Shown piece by piece: positions 35,857 to 43,389 of a DNA stretch of 54,020 bases. The notes under the pieces are model-generated. The model had not been told where the DNA came from, made no database searches, and worked only from the letters and a program-made list of their open reading frames with translations. Origin of the DNA: Actinomycetes bacterium (GTDB lineage Bacteria; Actinomycetota; Acidimicrobiia; Acidimicrobiales; RAAP-2); the NCBI GenBank assembly GCA_021844425.1, contig JAKBTL010000033.1:1-54020 (forward strand), read 5' to 3'. Position 1 is the stretch's first letter. Each line of letters begins with the position of its first letter. The position numbers were made by a program, and so were the translations under genes.

Positions 35857-36194
35857 CGGGCATCGTCTGGTACCTCACCATCTTCGTGCTCGCTGCCTTC
35901 GTCGGGTACGAGGTGATCTCGAAGGTCCCGAGCATCCTGCACACGCCCCTCATGTCCGGGTCGAACGCGATCCACGGGATCGTCCTCGTCGGAGCCCTGT
36001 TCATCATGGGGGAGGCGACCGGCACCGCGCAGCTCGTCCTCGGCTTCGTCACCGTGTTCCTCGCGACGCTCAACATCGTCGGCGGCTTCGTCGTGACCGA
36101 CCGGATGCTCGAGATGTTCCGTGCGAAGCCCGAGCGCTCGCCGGCGCCGGTGTCACCGGCCGCATCCCAGGAGCGGGAGGACGGCTCTTCGTGA
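35853..36194 (+). CDS. pntAB: NAD(P) transhydrogenase subunit alpha part 2 (membrane)
   Basis: A 113-residue membrane subunit with three hydrophobic helices and the conserved block ISKVPSILHTPLMSGSNAIHG, where the transhydrogenase alpha membrane domain is recognised. A short charged tail follows. Start ATG 35853 overlaps the pntAA stop, and its stop overlaps the pntB GTG, so all three subunits are coupled. Confidence 0.95.
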   Translation: MTGIVWYLTIFVLAAFVGYEVISKVPSILHTPLMSGSNAIHGIVLVGALFIMGEATGTAQLVLGFVTVFLATLNIVGGFVVTDRMLEMFRAKPERSPAPVSPAASQEREDGSS

Positions 36195-37621
36195 TCCTCG
36201 GCTACACCGCGGTGTCGTTCCCGCTGTCGACCTGGCGATCTGCCATCTTCCTAGTCGCCATCATCGGCTTCGTCCTGGCGCTCAAGGGGCTGAGCTCGCC
36301 CCGTCACGCGCGCCCGGGCAACCTCCTCGGAGCCGCGGCTGCGCTGGTCGCGGTCGGCATGACCTTCTCCGCGGGAACGGTGAACCACTCCGCGCGCAAC
36401 CTCGGGCTCGCCCTGGGCGCGATGGCGCTGGGCACGGCGGTGGCCGTGCCCGCCGCTCGCCTCGTGAAGATGACCGCGATGCCTCAGATGGTCGCCATCT
36501 TCAACGGTGTGGGAGGCGGAGCGGCGGCGCTGATCTCGGTCACCGAGCTCTTGCACGTCCACTCGACCGGCGTGAGCCCGGCGACCTACGTGATCGTCGA
36601 GGCGCTGCTCGGCGTCCTCATCGGCTGCGTCTCGTTTGCCGGGAGCGCGATCTCGTTCGCCAAGCTGCAGGAGCTCATGGCGACGCGTCCGATCGTCTAC
36701 CCTGCCCAGCAGCCCATCAACGCGCTCGTGGGGGCGGGGATCGTCGCGTTGTTCGTGACGGGGGTCGTCACCGGTTCGGTGGCCTACGCGTTCGGGGTCC
36801 TCGGGCTCTCGCTCGTCCTCGGTGTGGTGTTCACCCTGCCCATCGGCGGCGCGGACGTGCCGGTGCTCATCTCCCTGCTCAACGCGTTCACGGGCCTCGC
36901 GGTCGCCGCGTCGGGCTTCACCCTCGGGAACCCGCTCCTCATCGTCGCCGGCACGCTCGTCGGCGCGTCCGGCACGCTGCTCACCCGTCTCATGAGCAAG
37001 GCGATGGGGCGATCGCTCCCGAACATCCTCTTCAGCGCGTTCGGCGCGGTCGTCACCGCGACCGGGACCACGGAAGGGCTCGACGGGAAGTCCGTCAAGA
37101 CCGCGACCCCCGAGGACGTGGGCGTGCTCCTCGCCTACGCCAGGAAGGTCGCGATCATCCCCGGCTACGGGCTCGCCGTCGCCCAGGCCCAGCACGTGGT
37201 GAAGGAGCTCGCCGACGAGCTGACCTCGAGAGGGGTGGACGTCTTCTACGCGATCCATCCCGTCGCGGGCCGGATGCCCGGCCACATGAACGTGCTCCTG
37301 GCAGAGGCGAACGTGCCCTACGACGAGCTGAAGGAGATGGACGAGGCCAATCCGGAGATGCCGACGACCGATGTCGCGCTCGTCGTCGGCGCGAACGACA
37401 CCGTCAATCCCGCGGCGGTGAGCTCCCCCGGCAGCCCGATCTACGGGATGCCGATCGTCCACGCCGACGAGGCCCAGCACATCGTGTTCCTGAAGCGCTC
37501 CATGCGGCCTGGCTTCGCCGGCATCGACAACGCGCTGCTCTTCGACGACAAGACCGTGATGTTGTTCGGCGACGCGAAGGAGACGCTCCAGAAGCTCGTC
37601 GGCGCGGTGAAGGCGGCGTGA
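36191..37621 (+). CDS. pntB: NAD(P) transhydrogenase subunit beta
   Basis: A 476-residue subunit with about eight membrane helices (residues 10-270) and a C-terminal NADP-binding domain. Clear blocks are MTAMPQMVAIFNGVGGGAAA, IPGYGLAVAQAQH, IHPVAGRMPGHMNVLLAEA, and VVGANDTVNPAA, all standard PntB. GTG start at 36191 overlaps the pntAB stop. Final gene of the three-gene transhydrogenase operon. Confidence 0.96.
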   Translation: MILGYTAVSFPLSTWRSAIFLVAIIGFVLALKGLSSPRHARPGNLLGAAAALVAVGMTFSAGTVNHSARNLGLALGAMALGTAVAVPAARLVKMTAMPQMVAIFNGVGGGAAALISVTELLHVHSTGVSPATYVIVEALLGVLIGCVSFAGSAISFAKLQELMATRPIVYPAQQPINALVGAGIVALFVTGVVTGSVAYAFGVLGLSLVLGVVFTLPIGGADVPVLISLLNAFTGLAVAASGFTLGNPLLIVAGTLVGASGTLLTRLMSKAMGRSLPNILFSAFGAVVTATGTTEGLDGKSVKTATPEDVGVLLAYARKVAIIPGYGLAVAQAQHVVKELADELTSRGVDVFYAIHPVAGRMPGHMNVLLAEANVPYDELKEMDEANPEMPTTDVALVVGANDTVNPAAVSSPGSPIYGMPIVHADEAQHIVFLKRSMRPGFAGIDNALLFDDKTVMLFGDAKETLQKLVGAVKAA

Positions 37622-37696
37622 GGGGCCGGTGCCTGGTGCCTGATGGGTCGTTCGGCCCTAGCCGACGCCACGCATCGCTCGTAGCGTCGGTCGCGC

Positions 37697-38218
37697 ATGG
37701 TGGCAGGAGAATCGTCTGACGCGGACAGGACGCCAGCGGTCTTCCTGAGAGACTTCGTCGACGTGGACCAGCCGCGCCAGCTCGTGAGCGAACGCCTGTC
37801 AACGGGGCAGAGCTGGTTCGGACGTCTCGCGAGCGCCGCAGGCGACGACACCGAGAGCCAGCTCGTGAGGCTGGGCCTGACCGCGCTCGGTGGCCTCGAC
37901 CTCGTCACCCGGGAGGTCCGCGTCCGCATGGGGACCCCCACCTCGCTCGAGGAGGGGGTGGTCGTTCCGCTGCGGTGGGAGGACGGCCGGCGGCCGAACC
38001 TCTTCCCGGTGCTCGACGGCAACCTGGAAGTGGCGTCCGTCGGGCCGAACCAGAGCCGGCTCATTCTCGACGCGACCTATCGTCCTCCCTTCGACGGGGT
38101 TGGCAGGGCGCTGGACCGGGCGCTCCTCCACCGCGTCGCCGAGTCGACGGTCCGTTCGTTCCTGCGCAAAGTCGCCGAGACGCTGCAGGACTGGCCGAAG
38201 GACGACGCCGGTACCTGA
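37697..38218 (+). CDS. Uncharacterised protein, possibly SRPBCC fold
   Basis: A 173-residue protein with no firm family match. The second half (LFPVLDGNLEVASVGPNQSRLILDATYRPPF, given here as two linked blocks, followed by a long C-terminal helix [20 protein letters not shown]) looks like an SRPBCC/polyketide cyclase-type domain: antiparallel strands and a final helix. The ATG at 37697 lies 75 bp after pntB. No catalytic residues can be named. It might bind a hydrophobic ligand. Confidence 0.6.
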   Translation: MVAGESSDADRTPAVFLRDFVDVDQPRQLVSERLSTGQSWFGRLASAAGDDTESQLVRLGLTALGGLDLVTREVRVRMGTPTSLEEGVVVPLRWEDGRRPNLFPVLDGNLEVASVGPNQSRLILDATYRPPFDGVGRALDRALLHRVAESTVRSFLRKVAETLQDWPKDDAGT

Positions 38219-38222
38219 CCGG

Positions 38223-38278
38223 CCCGTGGCACGGTGCCCGTGGCACGGTGCCTGGAGCACGGTGCCTGGAGCACGGTG
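38223..38278. repeat. 14-bp tandem repeat, 4 copies (two subtypes)
   Basis: Two copies of CCCGTGGCACGGTG are followed by two of CCTGGAGCACGGTG, covering 38223-38278. They lie just after the stop of the preceding gene and about 120 bp before the UbiB-family start. Each unit contains a small dyad around GCACGGTGC. No gene covers them on either strand. Confidence 0.85.
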
Positions 38279-38401
38279 CTCTGGCTAGGCTCGGCCCGCC
38301 GCGCACTGCGCGCGGGACCACGCCATGACGCCGCACCTCCCCTCGCCACTCGCGCTTCGTGCGCCGCTCGCAGTTTGCTCGACGGCGATGACGGCGAGTT
38401 G

Positions 38402-39910
38402 ATGGCGGACCCCGATTCCAAGCAGGGCTCCGTCGCGCAGTCCTCGCCCTCCGCCGACGGGCTCGGAGCGTCGGTCCCCCGCGTCCACCGGCGCCATCTG
38501 CCGCGTCCAGCCCGCCACCAGCTCGTCGCCCGGAGCGCGAGGATCGCGCGATCTGGGATGCGGCGCCTCGGACCGCTCTCAGCCCGGCAGCTCGTGCACG
38601 CGCGCGACGGGAAAGGCCTTCTCCCCGCGGCGGTCGCCGCGCGGGCGCTCCGGGAGATGTTCGAGGACCTCGGCGGGACCTTCATGAAATTCGGCCAGCT
38701 GGTGGCGTCCTCACCCGGACTGTTCGGCGAGGCCGTCGCGGAGGAATTCCGTGCGTGCCTCGACACCGGACCCCCCGTCGCCTTCGAGGCCGTGCGAGAG
38801 TGCATCGAGGCGGACCTCGGTATGGACCTGCAGGAGGCCTTCGCGGACCTCGACCCCGAGCCGATCGGCCGTGCCTCGATCGCGGTGGTCTATCAGGGAC
38901 ACCTGCATGACGGCCGGGAGGTCGCGGTCAAAGTCCTGCGCCCTGGTATCGAGCTCGAGGTCGCAGCCGACCTCACGCTGATGGTGCCCCTTGCGGAGCT
39001 CGTCGCGAGGGAGACGGGGGAGCAGATCGCAGGCTCGGTGCTCCAGCTGCTCGACGGGCTCCGCCAGCAGCTCGGTGAGGAGCTCGATCTGCGCAACGAG
39101 GCACGGGCGCTCGCGCACTTCCGGGCGCTCCTCGCCCGGTCCCGCCTCGATCGCCTCGTCGTTCCCGAGCCGTACCCGGAGCTGTCGGGGCAGAACGTGC
39201 TCACGATGGAGCTGCTCCACGGCGTGGCGATCGACGACCTCTCGGCGGCCGCAGCGCGCGGGCAGGACCCCGCACCGCTCGTCGAACAGGTCGTCAGGGC
39301 CTTCTTCACCACGACGGTCCGGTGGGGCGCGTTCCACGGGGACCTGCACGCGGGCAACATGCTGCTCCTCGACGACGGGCGCCTCGGCATCATCGACTGG
39401 GGCATCGTGGGCAGGCTTGACAGCGACACGCACCGTTTCGTCGTCCGCTTGCTCGACGCCGCGCTCGGCGACGAGGATGCGTGGCCCGACATCACTGCGC
39501 ACCTCACGCGCGTCTACGGCAGGGCGATCCAGGTGGGCCTCGGGATGAGCGACGACGAGCTGACGGCGTTCCTGAGAGGGATCGTCGAGCCCGCGCTGAC
39601 GCGGCCGTTCGGCGAGGTGAGCCTCGCGACCATGCTCGAGGCGCCGCTCGTGCAGGCGGCGAAGGCACGCGGAGCACGCGCACACCAGAAGCCGCTGCGG
39701 TCGGTGCTGCTGCGCCTGCGCACGAACCGCAGGATGCGGCGCCTGGCCGATGAGGCCGGCGGGCTCATGTCCGACTTCACACGCGGTGCGTTCCTGCTGG
39801 CCAAGCAGTTCATGTACTTCGAGCGCTACGGGAAGCTCTTCCTCTCCGACCGGCCGATCCTTGCGGATCGGGAGCTCCTCGCTGCGCTCGTCGCAGAGGC
39901 ACGGGTGTGA
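38402..39910 (+). CDS. UbiB/ABC1/ADCK-family atypical protein kinase
   Basis: A 502-residue protein. The family signature KFGQ is at residues 96-99, the Ala-rich P-loop equivalent reads PIGRASIAVVYQG, the invariant Lys lies in VAVKVLRPG, the catalytic loop is HGDLHAGNM (about 313) and the DFG equivalent is IIDWG (about 331). In bacteria that use ubiquinone this family supports quinone synthesis. Here menaquinone is expected from the bcc genes, so the role is open; links to prenyl-lipid handling are plausible. ATG 38402 has only a weak upstream purine stretch. No operon partner on the same strand within 180 bp upstream. Confidence 0.88.
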   Translation: MADPDSKQGSVAQSSPSADGLGASVPRVHRRHLPRPARHQLVARSARIARSGMRRLGPLSARQLVHARDGKGLLPAAVAARALREMFEDLGGTFMKFGQLVASSPGLFGEAVAEEFRACLDTGPPVAFEAVRECIEADLGMDLQEAFADLDPEPIGRASIAVVYQGHLHDGREVAVKVLRPGIELEVAADLTLMVPLAELVARETGEQIAGSVLQLLDGLRQQLGEELDLRNEARALAHFRALLARSRLDRLVVPEPYPELSGQNVLTMELLHGVAIDDLSAAAARGQDPAPLVEQVVRAFFTTTVRWGAFHGDLHAGNMLLLDDGRLGIIDWGIVGRLDSDTHRFVVRLLDAALGDEDAWPDITAHLTRVYGRAIQVGLGMSDDELTAFLRGIVEPALTRPFGEVSLATMLEAPLVQAAKARGARAHQKPLRSVLLRLRTNRRMRRLADEAGGLMSDFTRGAFLLAKQFMYFERYGKLFLSDRPILADRELLAALVAEARV

Positions 39911-39948
39911 GGGCCGGGACCCGCCCCCCCAGCCCACCGCGACGGTGC

Positions 39949-40422
39949 TCAGCTGGACGCCGCAGGCCCGCTTGTGGCGGCCGGCGCGCCGGTTGCAGCG
40001 GCCTGCGGGGGGAGGTCGCTTCCGCAGTACCTGCACTTGGTGGCTGCGAGAGGCAGTGTGCCCGAGAGACAGTAGGGGCAGGTCGTCGCCGGTGCCGGCT
40101 CGCCGAACACGCTCACCCCGCGCCGAGCCTGCACGTGCTTGTAAGGGATGATGACGGCGAAGTACACCACGGCCATGAAGACGAGGAAGTAGACCACCGC
40201 GGAGACGAACGCCCCCACGTCGAGGAAGGTGCTCGTGCTGCCGGCCGAGCCGAGCTGCACGCCGAGGGCGATCGGGTGGTTGCCCTGCGCCCGGTTGACG
40301 AGAGGGCTGATGATCGCTGTCGTGAACGTCTTGATGAGGCCGCTCAATGCCAGCGCCACCACCAGGCCGACGGCAGCGACGACGACATCGCCTCGGGCCA
40401 GGAAGTTCCGGAAACCTCGCAT
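39949..40422 (-). CDS. mscL: Large-conductance mechanosensitive channel with C-terminal zinc ribbon
   Basis: A 157-residue membrane protein. The N-terminus MRGFRNFLARGDVVVAAVGL and first helix VVALALSGLIKTF are typical of MscL, and the second helix is FVSAVVYFLVFMAVVYFAVI. In place of the usual C-terminal helix bundle there is a zinc-ribbon-like Cys pattern, C115-x2-C118 and C130-x2-C133 (TTCPYC and TKCRYC), followed by an Ala/Pro tail. ATG at 40422 is set by GAGGAGGG at 40434-40427. MscL opens under membrane tension to release solutes. Transcribed against the genes on both sides. Confidence 0.88.
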   Translation of the reverse strand: MRGFRNFLARGDVVVAAVGLVVALALSGLIKTFTTAIISPLVNRAQGNHPIALGVQLGSAGSTSTFLDVGAFVSAVVYFLVFMAVVYFAVIIPYKHVQARRGVSVFGEPAPATTCPYCLSGTLPLAATKCRYCGSDLPPQAAATGAPAATSGPAASS

Positions 40423-40426
40423 CGCA

Positions 40427-40434
40427 CCCTCCTC
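40427..40434 (-). promoter_or_regulatory. Shine-Dalgarno site that sets the mscL start
   Basis: The minus strand reads GAGGAGGG four bases before the ATG at 40422. It selects this start over an in-frame ATG 14 codons upstream. Confidence 0.7.
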
Positions 40435-40562
40435 ATTCGAGCTCTTTCCGAGCTTCTGCCGCACCGACGTGCGACACAGATCTTGCCTCGGGACCTCCGG
40501 AGGTGGCCGGTATGCTGCTCGTCCGCAGGCCGAGGCGCCATGGGCTCGACGGGAGGTTGCGG

Positions 40563-40760
40563 GTGAAGGTCGTTGTCGATTTCGACGTGTGCGCGAGCAA
40601 CGCAGTCTGCATGGGGATCGTGCCCGAGGTCTTCGAGGTGCGCGACGACGGGTTCCTCTACGTGCTGGACGAGCACCCGCCTGAGGCGCTGCGAGACCGG
40701 CTCCGTGAGGCGGTGCGCAGCTGCCCGACCGGAGCGATCACGCTTGTCGACGACGACTGA
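40563..40760 (+). CDS. Small single-cluster ferredoxin
   Basis: A 65-residue ferredoxin. Cysteines are at 10, 16 and 54 in the pattern C-x5-C...C-P, which fits the 3Fe-4S (or three-Cys 4Fe-4S) ferredoxins of actinobacteria that often serve cytochromes P450. The fourth usual Cys position between the first two is Asn/Ala. The GTG start at 40563 follows GGGAGG. It ends 7 bp before gltX. No P450 or ferredoxin reductase is nearby. Confidence 0.88.
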   Translation: MKVVVDFDVCASNAVCMGIVPEVFEVRDDGFLYVLDEHPPEALRDRLREAVRSCPTGAITLVDDD

Positions 40761-40767
40761 GCGAGGC

Positions 40768-42249
40768 GTGGCCGCTCCCCGGGTACGTTTCGCACCGTCG
40801 CCGACGGGGTTCTTCCACGTCGGGAGCGGGCGCACCGCCCTGTACAACTGGCTCTTCGCACGGCGCCACGGTGGCGTGTTCATTCTTCGGATCGAGGACA
40901 CCGACACCGAGAGGAACCGCGAGGAGTGGGTGGAAGGGATCGTCGAGGCGATGGCGTGGCTCGGCATGGAGCCCGACGAGGGCCCGTACCGCCAGTCGGC
41001 ACGAGCCGAGCGTTACCGGGCGGCGATCGACGCCCTCTGGGACTCCGGCTACCTCTACGCGTGCGACTGCACCCGCGAGGCGGTGCAAGCCCGCACTCCC
41101 GAGCACGCGACCCCCGGGTATGACGGGTTCTGCCGGGAGCGGGGCCTTTCCAGAGAGGGGAACGCCCTGCGGTTCCTTACGCCCGACGTAGGCGATACCC
41201 AGGTCCACGACGTGGTCCGCGGGGCGGTCACGTTCCGCAACGAGACGATGGAGGACTTCGTCGTCGCCCGCTCGAACGGAGAACCGCTCTTCGTGCTCGC
41301 CAACATCGTCGACGACCGCGACATGCGGATCACCCACGTGATCCGTGGCGAGGAGCTCCTGCCGAGCGCGCCGAAGGCGATCCTCATCTGGCGCGCGCTC
41401 GACGAGGTGGCGAAGACCGACGCCGCCTGGCGCGCGGCGAACGACCTGCCGGTCTGGGCGCACCTGCCCACGCTGGTCAACGAGCAGCGCAAGAAGCTCT
41501 CGAAGCGCCGCGATCCCGTGGCCGTCGAGTCGTACCGCGACCAGGGCTACCTCCCAGAGGCGCTGCGCAACTATCTGGCGCTCCTCGGGTGGAGCCCGCC
41601 CGGCGGCGAGGAGAAGGTCCCGCTCGAGGTGCTCATCGAGAACTTCGCGCTGGAGGAAGTCAACCACTCTCCCGCCTTCTTCGACGTGAAGAAGCTCACC
41701 CACATGAACGGCGAGTACCTCCGAGAGCTGTCTGTGGGCGAGTTCGTCGAGCGGGTCCGGCCGTGGGTGGACCCCGCCACCGAGAGGGCTGCGGGCCGTT
41801 GGGTCCCCGGGACTGCCGCACCGCCGCCCTGGCCGCCTGAGTGCTTCGATGCCGGCGTCTTCCTCCGCCTCGCCCCGCTCGTCCAGGAGCGGGTCGCGGT
41901 GCTCGGCGATGCCCCCGGGCTCGTCGACTTCGTCTTCCTCTCCGACCCCCCCTTCGACGAGACCTCATGGGCCAAGGCGATCGGCGGAGACGCAGGCGCG
42001 GTCGCATTGATCGAGGATGCGATCGGCGCGTTCGAGCACACCGAGTGGAGCGCGAGCGCGCTGCGCGACGCCACGAGCGCTATCGGGGAGAGGGCGGGCC
42101 GGAAGCTCGCCAAGGCACAGGCGCCGATCCGTGTCGCGGTCACGGGCCGCACGGTCGGGCCGCCGCTCTTCGAGTCGCTCGAAGTGCTCGGTCGCGACGA
42201 GGTGCTGCGACGCCTCAGGCGTGCGCTCGAGTGCGCACGCGCGACGTGA
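40768..42249 (+). CDS. gltX: Glutamyl-tRNA synthetase
   Basis: A 493-residue class I synthetase that loads glutamate onto tRNA-Glu (and, in bacteria lacking GlnRS, also tRNA-Gln). The HIGH motif appears as HVGS (residues 17-20) within RFAPSPTGFFHVGSGRTALY, and KMSKS as KLSKR (about 244-248). A long alpha-helical C-terminal anticodon domain follows. GTG start at 40768, seven bases after the ferredoxin stop. The genes for tRNA-Gln and tRNA-Glu lie about 0.8 kb downstream in the same direction. Confidence 0.95.
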   Translation: MAAPRVRFAPSPTGFFHVGSGRTALYNWLFARRHGGVFILRIEDTDTERNREEWVEGIVEAMAWLGMEPDEGPYRQSARAERYRAAIDALWDSGYLYACDCTREAVQARTPEHATPGYDGFCRERGLSREGNALRFLTPDVGDTQVHDVVRGAVTFRNETMEDFVVARSNGEPLFVLANIVDDRDMRITHVIRGEELLPSAPKAILIWRALDEVAKTDAAWRAANDLPVWAHLPTLVNEQRKKLSKRRDPVAVESYRDQGYLPEALRNYLALLGWSPPGGEEKVPLEVLIENFALEEVNHSPAFFDVKKLTHMNGEYLRELSVGEFVERVRPWVDPATERAAGRWVPGTAAPPPWPPECFDAGVFLRLAPLVQERVAVLGDAPGLVDFVFLSDPPFDETSWAKAIGGDAGAVALIEDAIGAFEHTEWSASALRDATSAIGERAGRKLAKAQAPIRVAVTGRTVGPPLFESLEVLGRDEVLRRLRRALECARAT

Positions 42250-42258
42250 ACGGATGCG

Positions 42259-43056
42259 GTGTTCGTCCTCCGCTGGGTCACCGCACCGCTCCGCTGGGCG
42301 GTCAAGATCCTCGTGCTGCTCGTCGCAGCCGCGGCCGTCTACTACGCGGTCACCCTCGTGCAGGTCTGGCTCACGTCGCGCCGGTACGACCCCGTCAGCG
42401 CGCAGGCGATCGTCGTCATGGGGTCCGCCCAGTACAACGGCATCCCCTCGCCGGACCTGCGGGCGCGCCTTGACGAGGCCCTCCTCCTCTTCCAGAGGGG
42501 CTACGCCCACCTGATCGTCTGCACGGGCTCCAAGGAACCCGGGGACGCCTATACCGAAGCCGAGACGGGCCGTGCGTACCTCGTCGGCAAAGGGGTGCCC
42601 GCGGCGGACATCCTCGAAGCGGGCGGGCGGGACACCTGGACGAATCTCGCGCTGGCCGCCGACCTGCTCCGGCCGCGCGGCGACACGGACGTGCTCATCG
42701 TGACGGATCCGTTCCACGAATATCGTTCGATGGCGGTCGCGACCGACGTCGGGCTCACGCCCCACCCCACGCCGACGCAGACCTCGCCCATCAAGGGGAC
42801 GGCCGTGATCCCCTACTTCCTCAGGACAGCGGCAGCCGTCGCTCTTGGCCGCATCGTCGGCTTCGAGCGGCTCCACGCCCTCGGCGAGCTGGCCGTCGCC
42901 GCCGTGCCGCCGTCCGCAGCCGTGCCGCCGTCCGCAGCCGTGCCGCCGTCCGCAGCCGTGCCGCCGTCCGCAGCCGTGCCGCCGTCCGCAGCCGTGCAGC
43001 GACGAAGCGCGTCTCACGCCGCTCGCACCGGTCCCTCCCCGGCTCGGGTAACCTGA
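42259..43056 (+). CDS. YdcF/SanA-like (DUF218) membrane protein
   Basis: A 265-residue protein with one N-terminal membrane helix (VKILVLLVAAAAVYYAVTLV) and a DUF218/YdcF domain: AIVVMGSAQYNGIPSP, LIVCTGSKEPGD, then TWTNLALAADLL and VLIVTDPFHEYRS. This family is linked to envelope functions, but its reaction is not established. The C-terminus holds five exact copies of an 18-bp repeat giving an AVPPSA pattern, then a basic tail. GTG start at 42259, nine bases after gltX. Confidence 0.82.
   Translation: MFVLRWVTAPLRWAVKILVLLVAAAAVYYAVTLVQVWLTSRRYDPVSAQAIVVMGSAQYNGIPSPDLRARLDEALLLFQRGYAHLIVCTGSKEPGDAYTEAETGRAYLVGKGVPAADILEAGGRDTWTNLALAADLLRPRGDTDVLIVTDPFHEYRSMAVATDVGLTPHPTPTQTSPIKGTAVIPYFLRTAAAVALGRIVGFERLHALGELAVAAVPPSAAVPPSAAVPPSAAVPPSAAVPPSAAVQRRSASHAARTGPSPARVT
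42901..42990 (+). repeat. 18-bp in-frame tandem repeat, 5 copies, in the YdcF-like gene
   Basis: The unit GCCGTGCCGCCGTCCGCA is repeated five times exactly and encodes AVPPSA each time. It forms a Pro-rich spacer near the C-terminus of the YdcF-like protein. Unit length keeps the reading frame if copy number changes. Confidence 0.95.
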
Positions 43057-43066
43057 TCTCGCCCGT

Positions 43067-43138
43067 TCGGGGGTGGTGTAATCGGCAACACGACAGGTTC
43101 TGGCCCTGTTATTGGGGGTTCGAGTCCTCCCCCCCGAG
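43067..43138 (+). tRNA. tRNA-Gln (anticodon CTG)
   Basis: A 72-base cloverleaf. The acceptor stem TCGGGGG pairs with CCCCCGA, the D stem GTGT with ACAC, the anticodon stem ACAGG with CCTGT around loop TTCTGGC, and the T stem GGGGG with CCTCC (one G-U) around TTCGAGT. Anticodon CTG reads CAG. The 3' CCA is not encoded. Confidence 0.95.
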
Positions 43139-43170
43139 CTGAGCAGGCGCGCCCCGGCGCACCTGCGCTC

Positions 43171-43246
43171 GGCCCCATCGTCTAGAGGCCTAGGACACCA
43201 CCCTCTCAAGGTGGAGACACGGGTTCGAACCCCGTTGGGGCTGCCA
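43171..43246 (+). tRNA. tRNA-Glu (anticodon CTC)
   Basis: A 76-base cloverleaf with encoded CCA at 43244-43246. Acceptor GGCCCCA pairs with TGGGGCT (one G-U), anticodon stem CCACC with GGTGG around CTCTCAA, and the T arm is GGGTTCGAACCCC-like. Anticodon CTC reads GAG. A tyrosine recombinase gene starts 144 bp downstream, so the 3' half of this tRNA is the natural candidate for an integration site. Confidence 0.95.
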
Positions 43247-43389
43247 GGTAACTTTCCCGAAAGCCCAGCTCAGACGCCATTTCGGCTTACCCACTGATGA
43301 CCGCTGGTGACCCCCGTGTACCCCCGCTACGGTCACGCTAAGTCCCGCGAAGGTCCCGCCAGGACGACCCGAGAGGTATCGTTGCCGGC

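Noticed and set aside
37662-37690. Inverted repeat CCGACGC/GCGTCGG with a 15-base loop after pntB, as a terminator
   Set aside because: There is no T-run after it and it ends only six bases before the next start codon, so a terminator call is not supported.
43220-43246. Search for a second copy of the tRNA-Glu 3' end inside the window as the right att site
   Set aside because: No matching direct repeat was noticed between 43250 and 54020, so no att pair is annotated; the other end may lie outside.
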